From: Clostridia bacterium
GTDB taxonomy: Bacteria > Bacillota > Clostridia > Christensenellales > Borkfalkiaceae
Direction of reading: 5' to 3'
DNA: 46,367 nt
Assembly (NCBI GenBank): GCA_017886895.1
Contig: JAGHJD010000050.1
Span: forward strand, 1 to 46,367
The notes beneath the pieces are model-generated. The model did not search any database, was not told the origin of the DNA, and saw nothing but the letters and a program-made list of their open reading frames with translations. Within the stretch, counting starts at the first letter, position 1. Each line of letters begins with the position of its first letter. Shown piece by piece: positions 17,333-23,765 of this stretch. The position numbers and the translations under genes are program-made.

Positions 17333-18295
17333 ATGAAAAGGATCGGTGTGCTGACCAGCGGCGGCGATGCGCCGGGGATGAACGCCTGCATCAGAGCTGT
17401 CGTCAGGACGGCGAAATATTTCGGGATGGAGATCTTCGGGATCCGCCAGGGATATGCTGGCCTGATCAATGACGATATGGTCCCCATGGAGATGCGCAGT
17501 GTTTCCGATATAGTGCAGCGCGGCGGCACCATGCTGCGCACTGCACGTTGCGTGGAGATGTATACCGTTGAAGGGCAGAAGCAGGCCGTCAAAACGCTGA
17601 ATGAGCACGGGATCGAAGGCCTCGTCGTCATCGGCGGCGACGGTTCGTTCCGCGGGGCGAAGTGCCTGAGCGAGGAGTACGGGATCCCTACGATCGGCAT
17701 CCCCGGTACGATCGACAACGACCTCGAATATACCGATTATACGTTGGGGTTTGACACTGCAGTCAATACCTGTCTCGACATCATCAACAAGCTGCGCGAT
17801 ACGATGACTTCGCATGAGCGTATCAGCGTTGTTGAAGTTATGGGGCGGCGCTGCGGCGACATCGCGCTTTATTCGGGGATCGCAAGCGGCGCGGAGATCA
17901 TCATCGTGCCCGAGATCGCGTATGACATGGAGGACGTTGTCCTGCGCATCAACCGCAGCCGCGCGAACGGCAAGCACTCCAATATCATAGTTCTGGCGGA
18001 GGGCGTCTCCACGGCGGAAGAGTTCTCCAAAAAGCTGCAGGAGATGACGACCTATTCCGTGCGCGGAACGACGATTGGGCATGTGCAGCGCGGCGGTTCG
18101 CCCTCCATGGCGGACAGGATGCTTGCGGCGCAGTTCGGCAACAAGGCGGTGCGCCTTCTGCGTGACGGGATCGGCAACCGCGTTGTCGGCATTCACAAAA
18201 ATGAGATCATCGACCTCGACATTATCGAGGCGGTCAGCATGAAGAAGAAGTTCAATTACGAACTTTATGAGACGCTGCAGATGATCTCCATGTAA
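17333..18295 (+). CDS. pfkA: ATP-dependent 6-phosphofructokinase
   Basis: Glycolytic enzyme phosphorylating fructose 6-phosphate at C1. The product is 320 residues, the standard bacterial size. The start LTSGGDAPGMNACIRAVVR, the ATP-site GGDGSFRGA and the substrate loop GIPGTIDNDL with catalytic Asp are all intact, followed by TLGFDTA and VMGRRCGDIA. The Gly at the position following GGDG and the short length match the ATP-using, allosteric group rather than the pyrophosphate group. GGAGG lies eight bases before the ATG. It has its own promoter and a hairpin terminator. The next gene is another sugar-phosphate kinase on a separate promoter. Confidence 0.96.
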   Translation: MKRIGVLTSGGDAPGMNACIRAVVRTAKYFGMEIFGIRQGYAGLINDDMVPMEMRSVSDIVQRGGTMLRTARCVEMYTVEGQKQAVKTLNEHGIEGLVVIGGDGSFRGAKCLSEEYGIPTIGIPGTIDNDLEYTDYTLGFDTAVNTCLDIINKLRDTMTSHERISVVEVMGRRCGDIALYSGIASGAEIIIVPEIAYDMEDVVLRINRSRANGKHSNIIVLAEGVSTAEEFSKKLQEMTTYSVRGTTIGHVQRGGSPSMADRMLAAQFGNKAVRLLRDGIGNRVVGIHKNEIIDLDIIEAVSMKKKFNYELYETLQMISM

Positions 18296-18310
18296 GATCA
18301 GACAGTTTGT

Positions 18311-18336
18311 AAGGCGGTCGCGCATGCGGCCGCCTT
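18311..18336 (+). terminator. Hairpin terminator after pfkA
   Basis: AAGGCGGTCGC / GCGGCCGCCTT (11 bp with one G-U pair) around a GCAT loop, with only a weak T-rich tail. Confidence 0.65.
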
Positions 18337-18445
18337 ATTAGTTTGCCCGGGGCAGGGGAGCGGAAAATTCCGGATAAGTGATCTCTGGCCGGAACGGAGC
18401 GCGACCGGCGGGTTGCGTGGAAGATTTCTGCTTTTAAACAGAAAA

Positions 18446-18469
18446 AATTTCAAAAGATGTCTTGAAATT
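18446..18469 (+). promoter_or_regulatory. Inverted repeat overlapping the -35 of the PfkB-family gene
   Basis: AATTTCAA, 8 bp, TTGAAATT: a perfect dyad whose right half contains the -35 hexamer TTGAAA. A repressor bound here would block the promoter. A second dyad, TTTCTG/CAGAAA, lies just upstream at 18425-18444. Confidence 0.5.
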
Positions 18470-18490
18470 CTTTAAAAAGTATACTATAAT
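18462..18490 (+). promoter_or_regulatory. Promoter for the PfkB-family kinase gene
   Basis: TTGAAA, 17 bp, TATAAT, about 58 bp before the ATG, with an operator-like dyad over the -35. Confidence 0.82.
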
Positions 18491-18547
18491 AAAATATAGA
18501 AGATTTTGTTGCAGAAAACATATTTTTTTGTAAGGAGCACAAAACCA

Positions 18548-19477
18548 ATGATCCTCACCGTATGCCTCAATCCCTGCACCGACGTCACGATCGAGCTTGA
18601 TGCGCTGAATGTCGGCAAGATCAATCATGTAAAGAATAAGACGCTCAGCTTTACGGGCGCGGCGCTCAACGTCGCGATCGGCGTGGCGCGCCTGAAGGGA
18701 CAGAGTTATGCAACGGGATTCATGTACAATGAGAACGGATCGCTCTTTGAACATGCGCTCGACAGGGAGGGGGTCCCCAGTGTATTTGTCTGGAACAAGG
18801 GGCGCGTCCGCGAAAATTATAAATTTATCGATAACAAGTCCATGCTCACCGAGGTGAACGACGTAGGCGAGAGCATCAGCGAAACAAAGCAGGCGCAGCT
18901 TGTCGAGATGGTCGCGAACCTTTCCAAAACGAGCGACGTCATGGTCGTCTCCGGCAGTCTGCCGCAGGGGGTGGACAGCAGCTATTATAACCGCCTGTTC
19001 AGCGTAGCTGCGCCCAATACGCTCAAGATCGCGGATACGGAGGGGGCAAAGCTGCTTGCCGCTTTGCAGACGGGGCTTGACCTTGTCAAGCCGAACAAAG
19101 CCGAACTGCAAAACACGCTGCAGAGGGAAATGAAATCGCGGGAAGATCTGCTCCGCGGCTGTTATACATTGTTGGACAAGGGTGCAAAGCGCGTGTTGCT
19201 CTCGCTGGGAAAGCGCGGCGCGATCATCACGGACGGCACAAAGAATTATTATTGCAAGAGCATCAACGTTGCGATCAATTCGACGGTCGGCGCGGGCGAC
19301 GGTATGGTCGCTGCGGCCGCGTTGGCGCTCCAGCAGGGGGCGTCGACGGAAGAGATCCTGCGCGCGGGCGTTGCGGCGGGGACTGCCACGGTCACGACGT
19401 TCGGCACGATCTCGTTCACAAAAGAAAAGTACGATGAGATCTATTCCAATATAACGGTTGAGGAACTGAAACTTTGA
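18548..19477 (+). CDS. 1-phosphofructokinase-family sugar kinase
   Basis: A 309-residue ribokinase/PfkB-fold kinase of the FruK/LacC hexose-phosphate group. It starts MILTVCLNPCTDVTIEL, typical of that group, and ends with the PfkB signature around NSTVGAGDGMVAAA, where the Asp is the catalytic base. The first signature is unusual: instead of the common GGKGxNVA the sequence reads TGAALNVAIG. AAGGAG precedes the ATG; the track's TTG at 18506 lies almost at the predicted transcription start and is rejected. No fruA/PTS gene is adjacent, so fructose 1-phosphate, tagatose 6-phosphate or another substrate remain possible. The downstream HD gene overlaps its stop. Confidence 0.85.
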   Translation: MILTVCLNPCTDVTIELDALNVGKINHVKNKTLSFTGAALNVAIGVARLKGQSYATGFMYNENGSLFEHALDREGVPSVFVWNKGRVRENYKFIDNKSMLTEVNDVGESISETKQAQLVEMVANLSKTSDVMVVSGSLPQGVDSSYYNRLFSVAAPNTLKIADTEGAKLLAALQTGLDLVKPNKAELQNTLQREMKSREDLLRGCYTLLDKGAKRVLLSLGKRGAIITDGTKNYYCKSINVAINSTVGAGDGMVAAAALALQQGASTEEILRAGVAAGTATVTTFGTISFTKEKYDEIYSNITVEELKL

Positions 19478-20145
19478 TCAGCATACAGCAAGTAAAAGAG
19501 GATGCCGAGGTCAAGGCGATCATGTATATTGCCGAGAGCCAGATCGAAGCGCTCGGCTTTACGGAGCATTCCGTGCGCCACTCGAGCATTGTCAGCAAGT
19601 GGGCGGGGGAGATCCTCGAGTCGCTGGAGAGCGATCCATGGCGTATCGAAATGGCGCGGATCGCGGGGTACCTGCATGATATAGGGAACAGCATCAACCG
19701 CTACGATCATGCGCAGAGCGGCGCGATGCTCGCTTATAAGATCCTCACGCGCATGGGGATGGATTTCCGCGATGCCGCCGACATCATGATGGCGATCGGC
19801 AACCATGACGAGAGCAAGGGGCTGCCCGTGAGCGACATCACTTCGGCGCTCATTATTGCGGATAAGGCAGACGTGCATAAGAGCAGGGTGCGGACGAACA
19901 GCACGCGCATGCGCACGGAGACGCTGAACATCCATGACCGCGTCAATCTTGCAGCGGAAAAATCGTATGTCTATGTCGACAAGCAGACCAATGAGATCGT
20001 TCTGAATATCACCATCGATACGCATATCTGTTCGGTCATGGACTATTTTGAAATTTATTTTGCGCGTATGCAGTTGTGCAGGCGTGCGGCGGATTTCCTC
20101 GGAAGTAAATTCGTGCTCATCATAAACGGTTCGCGTCTGGTTTGA
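19474..20145 (+). CDS. HD-domain phosphohydrolase
   Basis: A 223-residue HD-superfamily protein. The metal-binding residues are visible in HSVRHSSIVSKWAGE, YLHDIGNSI (the HD pair) and AIGNHDESKG, followed by ALIIADKADVHKSR. Such single-domain HD proteins hydrolyse nucleotide or other phosphomonoesters, and the substrate cannot be told here. Translation appears to start at a TTG overlapping the kinase stop (TTGA) with GAGGAACT upstream, so it is coupled to the 1-phosphofructokinase-family gene. A strong hairpin terminator follows. Confidence 0.85.
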   Translation: MISIQQVKEDAEVKAIMYIAESQIEALGFTEHSVRHSSIVSKWAGEILESLESDPWRIEMARIAGYLHDIGNSINRYDHAQSGAMLAYKILTRMGMDFRDAADIMMAIGNHDESKGLPVSDITSALIIADKADVHKSRVRTNSTRMRTETLNIHDRVNLAAEKSYVYVDKQTNEIVLNITIDTHICSVMDYFEIYFARMQLCRRAADFLGSKFVLIINGSRLV

Positions 20146-20156
20146 TCAGAATACCG

Positions 20157-20196
20157 AACGCTGCGGCTCTTCGTAAAAGCGAAGAGCCGCAGCGTT
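20157..20196. terminator. Long bidirectional hairpin terminator
   Basis: A perfect 17-bp stem AACGCTGCGGCTCTTCG / CGAAGAGCCGCAGCGTT separated by TAAAAG, between two convergent genes. A TTTTGTT tail on the plus side favours plus-strand termination. Confidence 0.85.
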
Positions 20197-20210
20197 TTGT
20201 TAAAAGCAGT

Positions 20211-21122
20211 TCAGTAGACGCGCCGTGCTTCGATATAGTAGCCCCAGCGCGTGCTGCTGATCTGCTCGATGACGGCATAGTCCGATGCGGTGTGCAGGAT
20301 ATAGTTGTCTCCGAGGTAAAGCGCCACGTGCCCGATGCGTTCCACGCCCGTCTTGTTATAGCGGGAAGAATTGGTGAAGAAGAGCAGGTCGCCGCGCGCG
20401 ATTTTGCTTTTTGCGACAAAGCTGCCTTGCGACACCTGTGTGCGCGTCGTCATTTTCAGGTTTACGTCTGCGCCGTGGTAAAAGATATATTGCATGAGGG
20501 AGGAACAATCGTATTTTGTTGCGTCAAAATTGCTGAGAAGGTTCCCGTTTCCGTCATGCAGGCGGATCGCTCCGTAGACGTATACAAATCCGAGCAGGTT
20601 CAGCCCTTCGGAAATGACCGCTTCGATCGCTTCATCGTCGTTACCGTGTTCCAATTCATACAGTTCGGTATATGAGCTGCTTGCGCTGATATAGGCGGTT
20701 TTGTTTTTGTATATGGTCTTATACCAGTTTCCCGCTTTGCCGTCGTAGTGCAGCATATCGCCCTTGTTGATATGCCCGAGCGCCGCATATCCGGTCCCCG
20801 CGCCGGAGCGGATAGAAAGCCCGTCGGCAAGTGAACGGATATAGATGGATTTAGGTGTTTGTTCGGGCTGTTCCTCAGGCGGAAGTGCAGAGCCGCCGTC
20901 TTGACCGGTCCCGTCTGCGGAATCATCCGGAGCGGAAGGGGGCGCGCTGTTTTCTGAGTCGCCCTCGTCCTCCATCGTATCATCTTCAGCGGATTCGTCT
21001 TTGTCTGCGGTGATCGTATTCTCTCGGATGAGAAAGATCGGAGCGAAAATAAGCGCCGCCATTCCGAATACCATTGCGCCTGCCAGAAGCAGGGAAAGCA
21101 GTTGTAAAGATATTTTTTTCAT
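20211..21122 (-). CDS. Secreted NlpC/P60 cell-wall hydrolase with SH3 domain
   Basis: A 303-residue exported protein on the minus strand. A signal peptide or anchor (KKISLQLLSLLLAGAMVFG...) is followed by an acidic, Pro/Ser/Asp-rich linker (about 40-85). An SH3b-like domain (LSIRSGAGTGYAALGHINKGD ... WYKTIY) comes next. A C-terminal NlpC/P60 (C40) peptidase has the catalytic Cys in YDCSSLMQYIF, the His in GHVALYLGD, and a later HTASD. Such enzymes cleave peptidoglycan stem peptides. The ATG at 21122 is preferred to 21128 because GGAGG then sits eight bases upstream. A promoter lies just before it. Confidence 0.9.
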   Translation of the reverse strand: MKKISLQLLSLLLAGAMVFGMAALIFAPIFLIRENTITADKDESAEDDTMEDEGDSENSAPPSAPDDSADGTGQDGGSALPPEEQPEQTPKSIYIRSLADGLSIRSGAGTGYAALGHINKGDMLHYDGKAGNWYKTIYKNKTAYISASSSYTELYELEHGNDDEAIEAVISEGLNLLGFVYVYGAIRLHDGNGNLLSNFDATKYDCSSLMQYIFYHGADVNLKMTTRTQVSQGSFVAKSKIARGDLLFFTNSSRYNKTGVERIGHVALYLGDNYILHTASDYAVIEQISSTRWGYYIEARRVY

Positions 21123-21142
21123 ATTCATAACCTCCGCGGGTT

Positions 21143-21171
21143 ATAATACTAAAAAATATTCGAATTTGCAA
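21143..21171 (-). promoter_or_regulatory. Promoter for the NlpC/P60 gene
   Basis: On the minus strand: TTGCAA, 17 bp, TATTAT, about 20 bp before the start codon. Confidence 0.75.
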
Positions 21172-21313
21172 CGCTAAAATTTTACCAAAACAGCATATTT
21201 GATACATTTATCATGTATTATGTGTGACATACTACGCTGTTTTTACAGGATTTTCAAAAATTGCCGACTATTTATATAATGCGGCTTCATTTGTTTCCGC
21301 GAATTTAGTATAA

Positions 21314-21342
21314 TTGACTTTTTTATTAAATGCGTATATAAT
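21314..21342 (+). promoter_or_regulatory. Promoter for the alpha/beta hydrolase gene
   Basis: TTGACT, 17 bp, TATAAT; the start codon is 33 bp past the -10. Confidence 0.82.
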
Positions 21343-21375
21343 CTTGCTATTGTAAAACGCGGAGTTCAAGATAGA

Positions 21376-22407
21376 ATGTTTTGGTATTGGTGGGTCCTGA
21401 TCGGGATCGCGGCAGTAGTAATTTCTGTGGTGGTTATCTTATTTTGCATTTCGTTAGCGATCCATCGTAAGATCTTTCACCGCCGTTATAACGGGAATAA
21501 ATATGTCCGTTATTTTAAGGCGGAAGATTTTGACGGTTTGCATGCAGAAGCGGTTTCTTTCTTATCGGACAGAGGGCAGAGACTGCACGGTTTTATTTAC
21601 CACGCGGAGGGGGCCCTGCCGATCGGTCTTATACTTTTTTCCCATGGATTCGGAGCGGGGCATCAGGCTTATACAACAGAGATCGCGGCTCTTGCGCGTG
21701 CGGGCTTTTTAGTATTGGCATTCGACGGGACCGGCTGCGTTGCAAGTGAGGGAAGGATGCTTGGCGGATTCGATCAGGGCGCGATCGACTTGCGAAGCGC
21801 GTTGCGTTTTGCGGCGGAAGATGAGCGGCTCAAAGGATATAAACGCGTTCTTGTAGGGCATTCCTGGGGTGCTTTTTCCGTCATGAACGCGCTGGATTCC
21901 GATGTGCCGATCGAAGGCGCAGCGGCGATGTGCGGATTTGTGTCCTGCGCGGGGGTCATCGCGCAGAACACTTTGGGTAAATGCGCGTTTGCAGAATGGG
22001 GCGGCCGTAATTTTTTCAGGCTGTTCAATCGTATCCGATTCGGAAAATTTGCGAACTATGATTCGATACGTTCGCTGCGGAAAACCGAAAAGCCGCTGCT
22101 GTTGTTGTATGGAGAGCAGGACAAGACTGTTCACTTTGATAAAAACGGTGCTCGCGTCCGCGACGCCGTCCGCGACAAAGAGAATATACGGTATCTGAGC
22201 TATCCTCAGAAGGGTCACAATGTGTATTTGACAGTGCAAGCTGAAACATATATGCACGAGACGTTTGGCACGATTTCCGAACAGTTGAAAAAAGACCGCA
22301 CGCAGGCGTCGGCGCTCTACGGGGCGGTGGACTACCGCCGTATGACGGAGGAAGATCCTGCAGTCATGAATATTTTGACTGATTTTTGCCGTTCACTGGT
22401 GGAGTAA
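21376..22407 (+). CDS. Membrane-anchored alpha/beta hydrolase
   Basis: A 343-residue serine hydrolase. An N-terminal transmembrane helix (about 3-28) is followed by the catalytic domain. The oxyanion region is SHGFGAGHQAY, the nucleophile elbow GHSWGAFS, the acid residue lies in YGEQDKTVHF, and the catalytic His in PQKGHNVYL. The closest general type is the family of BAAT/esterase-like peptidase_S9-related hydrolases found in Firmicutes; the substrate is unknown. A weak GGAG lies 11 bases before the ATG. The gene is divergent from the NlpC/P60 hydrolase and both promoters lie in the 250-bp gap. It seems monocistronic. Confidence 0.87.
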   Translation: MFWYWWVLIGIAAVVISVVVILFCISLAIHRKIFHRRYNGNKYVRYFKAEDFDGLHAEAVSFLSDRGQRLHGFIYHAEGALPIGLILFSHGFGAGHQAYTTEIAALARAGFLVLAFDGTGCVASEGRMLGGFDQGAIDLRSALRFAAEDERLKGYKRVLVGHSWGAFSVMNALDSDVPIEGAAAMCGFVSCAGVIAQNTLGKCAFAEWGGRNFFRLFNRIRFGKFANYDSIRSLRKTEKPLLLLYGEQDKTVHFDKNGARVRDAVRDKENIRYLSYPQKGHNVYLTVQAETYMHETFGTISEQLKKDRTQASALYGAVDYRRMTEEDPAVMNILTDFCRSLVE

Positions 22408-22497
22408 GGCGGGAGCTTTTCTATCGGCGCGGGTCGGGCGCTCTGCAGACCAAATTGGCGCGGTCATAAAAAACCTTGAATTGTTTTATAGAAACAG

Positions 22498-22526
22498 TTG
22501 ACTTTTCAGTGTATTTTTTATAAAAT
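22498..22526 (+). promoter_or_regulatory. Promoter upstream of tRNA-Thr
   Basis: TTGACT, 17 bp, TAAAAT. It would start transcription near 22533, about 113 nt before the tRNA, an unusually long leader for a tRNA gene. Confidence 0.6.
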
Positions 22527-22530
22527 AAAA

Positions 22531-22565
22531 AAGCTGCCGAGTGCTGTGTACGCTGTTTGCAGCTT
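22531..22565 (+). other. Hairpin between the promoter and tRNA-Thr
   Basis: AAGCTGC / GCAGCTT arms with a 21-nt loop and a T-rich tail (GTTTGTTG). It may be a weak terminator or part of a small RNA. Confidence 0.4.
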
Positions 22566-22587
22566 GTTTGTTGTAAAAGCAGCAATC

Positions 22588-22612
22588 GTTTTCAGCGTAT
22601 CGCACTGAAAAC
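22588..22612 (+). other. Second hairpin upstream of tRNA-Thr
   Basis: GTTTTCAG / CTGAAAAC, a perfect 8-bp stem with a 9-nt loop, followed by TTTATG. It could end a short transcript from the 22498 promoter or be a processing element. Confidence 0.4.
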
Positions 22613-22645
22613 TTTATGACCGAGCATATTCCGAATACTTCATGC

Positions 22646-22721
22646 GCTGATATGGCTCAGTAGGTAGAGCACGTCCTTGGTAAGGACGAGGTCGCGGGTT
22701 CAAATCCCGCTATCAGCTCCA
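22646..22721 (+). tRNA. tRNA-Thr (anticodon GGT)
   Basis: A complete 76-nt cloverleaf: acceptor GCTGATA/TATCAGC, D arm GCTCAGTAGGTAGAGC, anticodon arm CGTCC-TTGGTAA-GGACG reading ACC/ACT codons, and T arm GCGGG-TTCAAAT-CCCGC. The CCA end is encoded. A terminator follows two bases later. Confidence 0.95.
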
Positions 22722-22722
22722 C

Positions 22723-22762
22723 AGGAAAACCACAAGATATTGTGGTTTTTCCTTTATTTTTG
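22723..22762 (+). terminator. Terminator after tRNA-Thr
   Basis: AGGAAAACCACA / TGTGGTTTTTCCT hairpin followed by TTATTTTT. Confidence 0.85.
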
Positions 22763-22813
22763 ACACCTTTATATTCTTGTTTTTTTACATTTGCCGTGTT
22801 TTTTCTTGGTAAT

Positions 22814-22919
22814 GGAATGTTGCGCCGGATAAGCGGGCTCGCGGTCGGGCCGCTGCAACGCCGTCAACAAAAAAACACACCCGCAAGGGGTATGTTTTTT
22901 TGTTGGTGCCGCCGGTCGG
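22814..22919. repeat. Direct repeat, copy 1 (tRNA-Leu 3' stub plus terminator)
   Basis: 106 bp, about 95% identical to copy 2 at 22985-23089 (four base changes and one A-run length change). On the minus strand it begins with the last 16 nt of tRNA-Leu including the CCA end, then the hairpin and a conserved tail, but the rest of the tRNA is missing. The 65 bp between copies (22920-22984) are GC-rich and resemble neither copy. No gene is seen in 22763-23073. Confidence 0.85.
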
Positions 22920-22984
22920 GGCTTGCGGCAGGCGCAAATCTCGTCGCCGCGGCTCCTCGCCGAACCCCGCCCGCGCGGAGTTGC

Positions 22985-23089
22985 GGAATGTTGTGCCGGA
23001 TAAGCGGGCTCACGGTCGGGCCGCTGCAACGCTGTCAACAAAAAACACACCCGCAAGGGGTATGTTTTTTTGTTGGTGCCGCTGGTCGG
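22985..23089. repeat. Direct repeat, copy 2 (joined to intact tRNA-Leu)
   Basis: 105 bp; the last 16 bp (23074-23089) are the 3' end of the functional tRNA-Leu on the minus strand. The remainder is its terminator and downstream tail. See copy 1. Confidence 0.85.
23036..23073 (-). terminator. Terminator of tRNA-Leu
   Basis: Read on the minus strand, ACAAAAAAACATACCCC / GGGTGTGTTTTTTGT forms an A-run/T-run hairpin directly after the encoded CCA. The same structure is present in the upstream repeat copy. Confidence 0.8.
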
Positions 23090-23160
23090 ACTCGAACCGA
23101 CACGGTATCGCTACCACCGGATTTTGAGTCCGGCGCGTCTGCCAATTTCACCACAGCGGC
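23074..23160 (-). tRNA. tRNA-Leu (anticodon CAA)
   Basis: An 87-nt class II tRNA on the minus strand: acceptor GCCGCTG/CAGCGGC, D arm TGGTGAAATTGGCAGAC, anticodon arm CCGGA-CTCAAAA-TCCGG, a long variable arm, and T arm GTCGG-TTCGAGT-CCGAC. Discriminator A and CCA are encoded. Confidence 0.94.
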
Positions 23161-23185
23161 AAAGAGTGATAGGAAATCTTGCTAA

Positions 23186-23214
23186 ATTATAATATAAAAT
23201 TTTTTGTTTGGCAA
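23186..23214 (-). promoter_or_regulatory. Promoter of tRNA-Leu
   Basis: On the minus strand: TTGCCA, 17 bp, TATAAT, with the mature 5' end about 26 bp downstream. Confidence 0.75.
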
Positions 23215-23226
23215 GCAAAAAGGCGG

Positions 23227-23251
23227 TGAATTTTCGCGGGTGGAAAATTCA
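23227..23251 (+). other. Inverted repeat upstream of the DUF1893 gene
   Basis: TGAATTTTC-GCGGGTG-GAAAATTCA, perfect 9-bp arms. The loop sequence GCGGG can instead pair with CCCCGC at 23255-23260, so two exclusive hairpins are possible. It is a candidate operator or leader element for the DUF1893-AKR pair. Confidence 0.5.
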
Positions 23252-23297
23252 TTGCCCCGCAGAATGCGTAAAGTATCGCAGAGAAAGGAAACCGGCC

Positions 23298-23765
23298 ATG
23301 GAACAGAAGGCAGAGGAAGTTTATTTTTCGGATCTGCAGCGCGCGCGTGCGCTTTTAAGAGAGAGCGGCGCGAGCGTGGTTTTGTGTAAAGGCGAAAATT
23401 ACGTCACGAAATCGCAGCGGGGGATCCGCCCGCTTTTGGAATGGGAGGAGAGCGGAGAGGATTATGGGGGCTGGTCTGCGGCGGATAAAATCGTCGGGCG
23501 CGCGGCGGCGTTTCTGTTTATTCTCCTCGGCGTGCGTGCCGTTTACGGCGAAGTGATGAGCGAAGGCGCTTTCAGAATATTGTCGGAGCGCGGCATTGCG
23601 GCTGAATACGGCACGCTGGCGCAGACGATCAGAAATCGCGAAGGCACGGGAATGTGCCCGATGGAGCAGGCAGTGCTTGCAGTGACCGAGCCGACCGATG
23701 CGCCGCAGGCGCTGCGTCGTGCGCTGCAACATTTACGGCAGAAACAGGAGGCGGGCGGACAATGA
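23298..23765 (+). CDS. DUF1893 family protein
   Basis: A 155-residue protein matching DUF1893: VVLCKGENYVTKSQRGIRPLLEW, then GWSAADKIVGRAAAFLFILLGVRAVYGEVMSE, then the end motif NREGTGMCPMEQAVL. The family is widespread in anaerobes and related in fold to cytidine deaminase-like proteins, but its reaction is not established. The conserved Cys residues in VVLC and GMCPME could be functional. The ATG at 23298 follows GAGAAAGGA; the track's upstream start at 23208 would run through the inverted repeat and is rejected. Its stop overlaps the start of an iron-sulfur aldo/keto reductase, so the two are translationally coupled. Confidence 0.85.
   Translation: MEQKAEEVYFSDLQRARALLRESGASVVLCKGENYVTKSQRGIRPLLEWEESGEDYGGWSAADKIVGRAAAFLFILLGVRAVYGEVMSEGAFRILSERGIAAEYGTLAQTIRNREGTGMCPMEQAVLAVTEPTDAPQALRRALQHLRQKQEAGGQ

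Noticed and set aside
22814-23089. CRISPR array from the paired repeats
   Set aside because: Only two long copies, tied to a tRNA terminator, with one 65-bp spacer and no cas genes.
22742-23185. 147-aa plus-strand ORF
   Set aside because: It runs across the direct repeats and the minus-strand tRNA-Leu, so it is not a protein gene.
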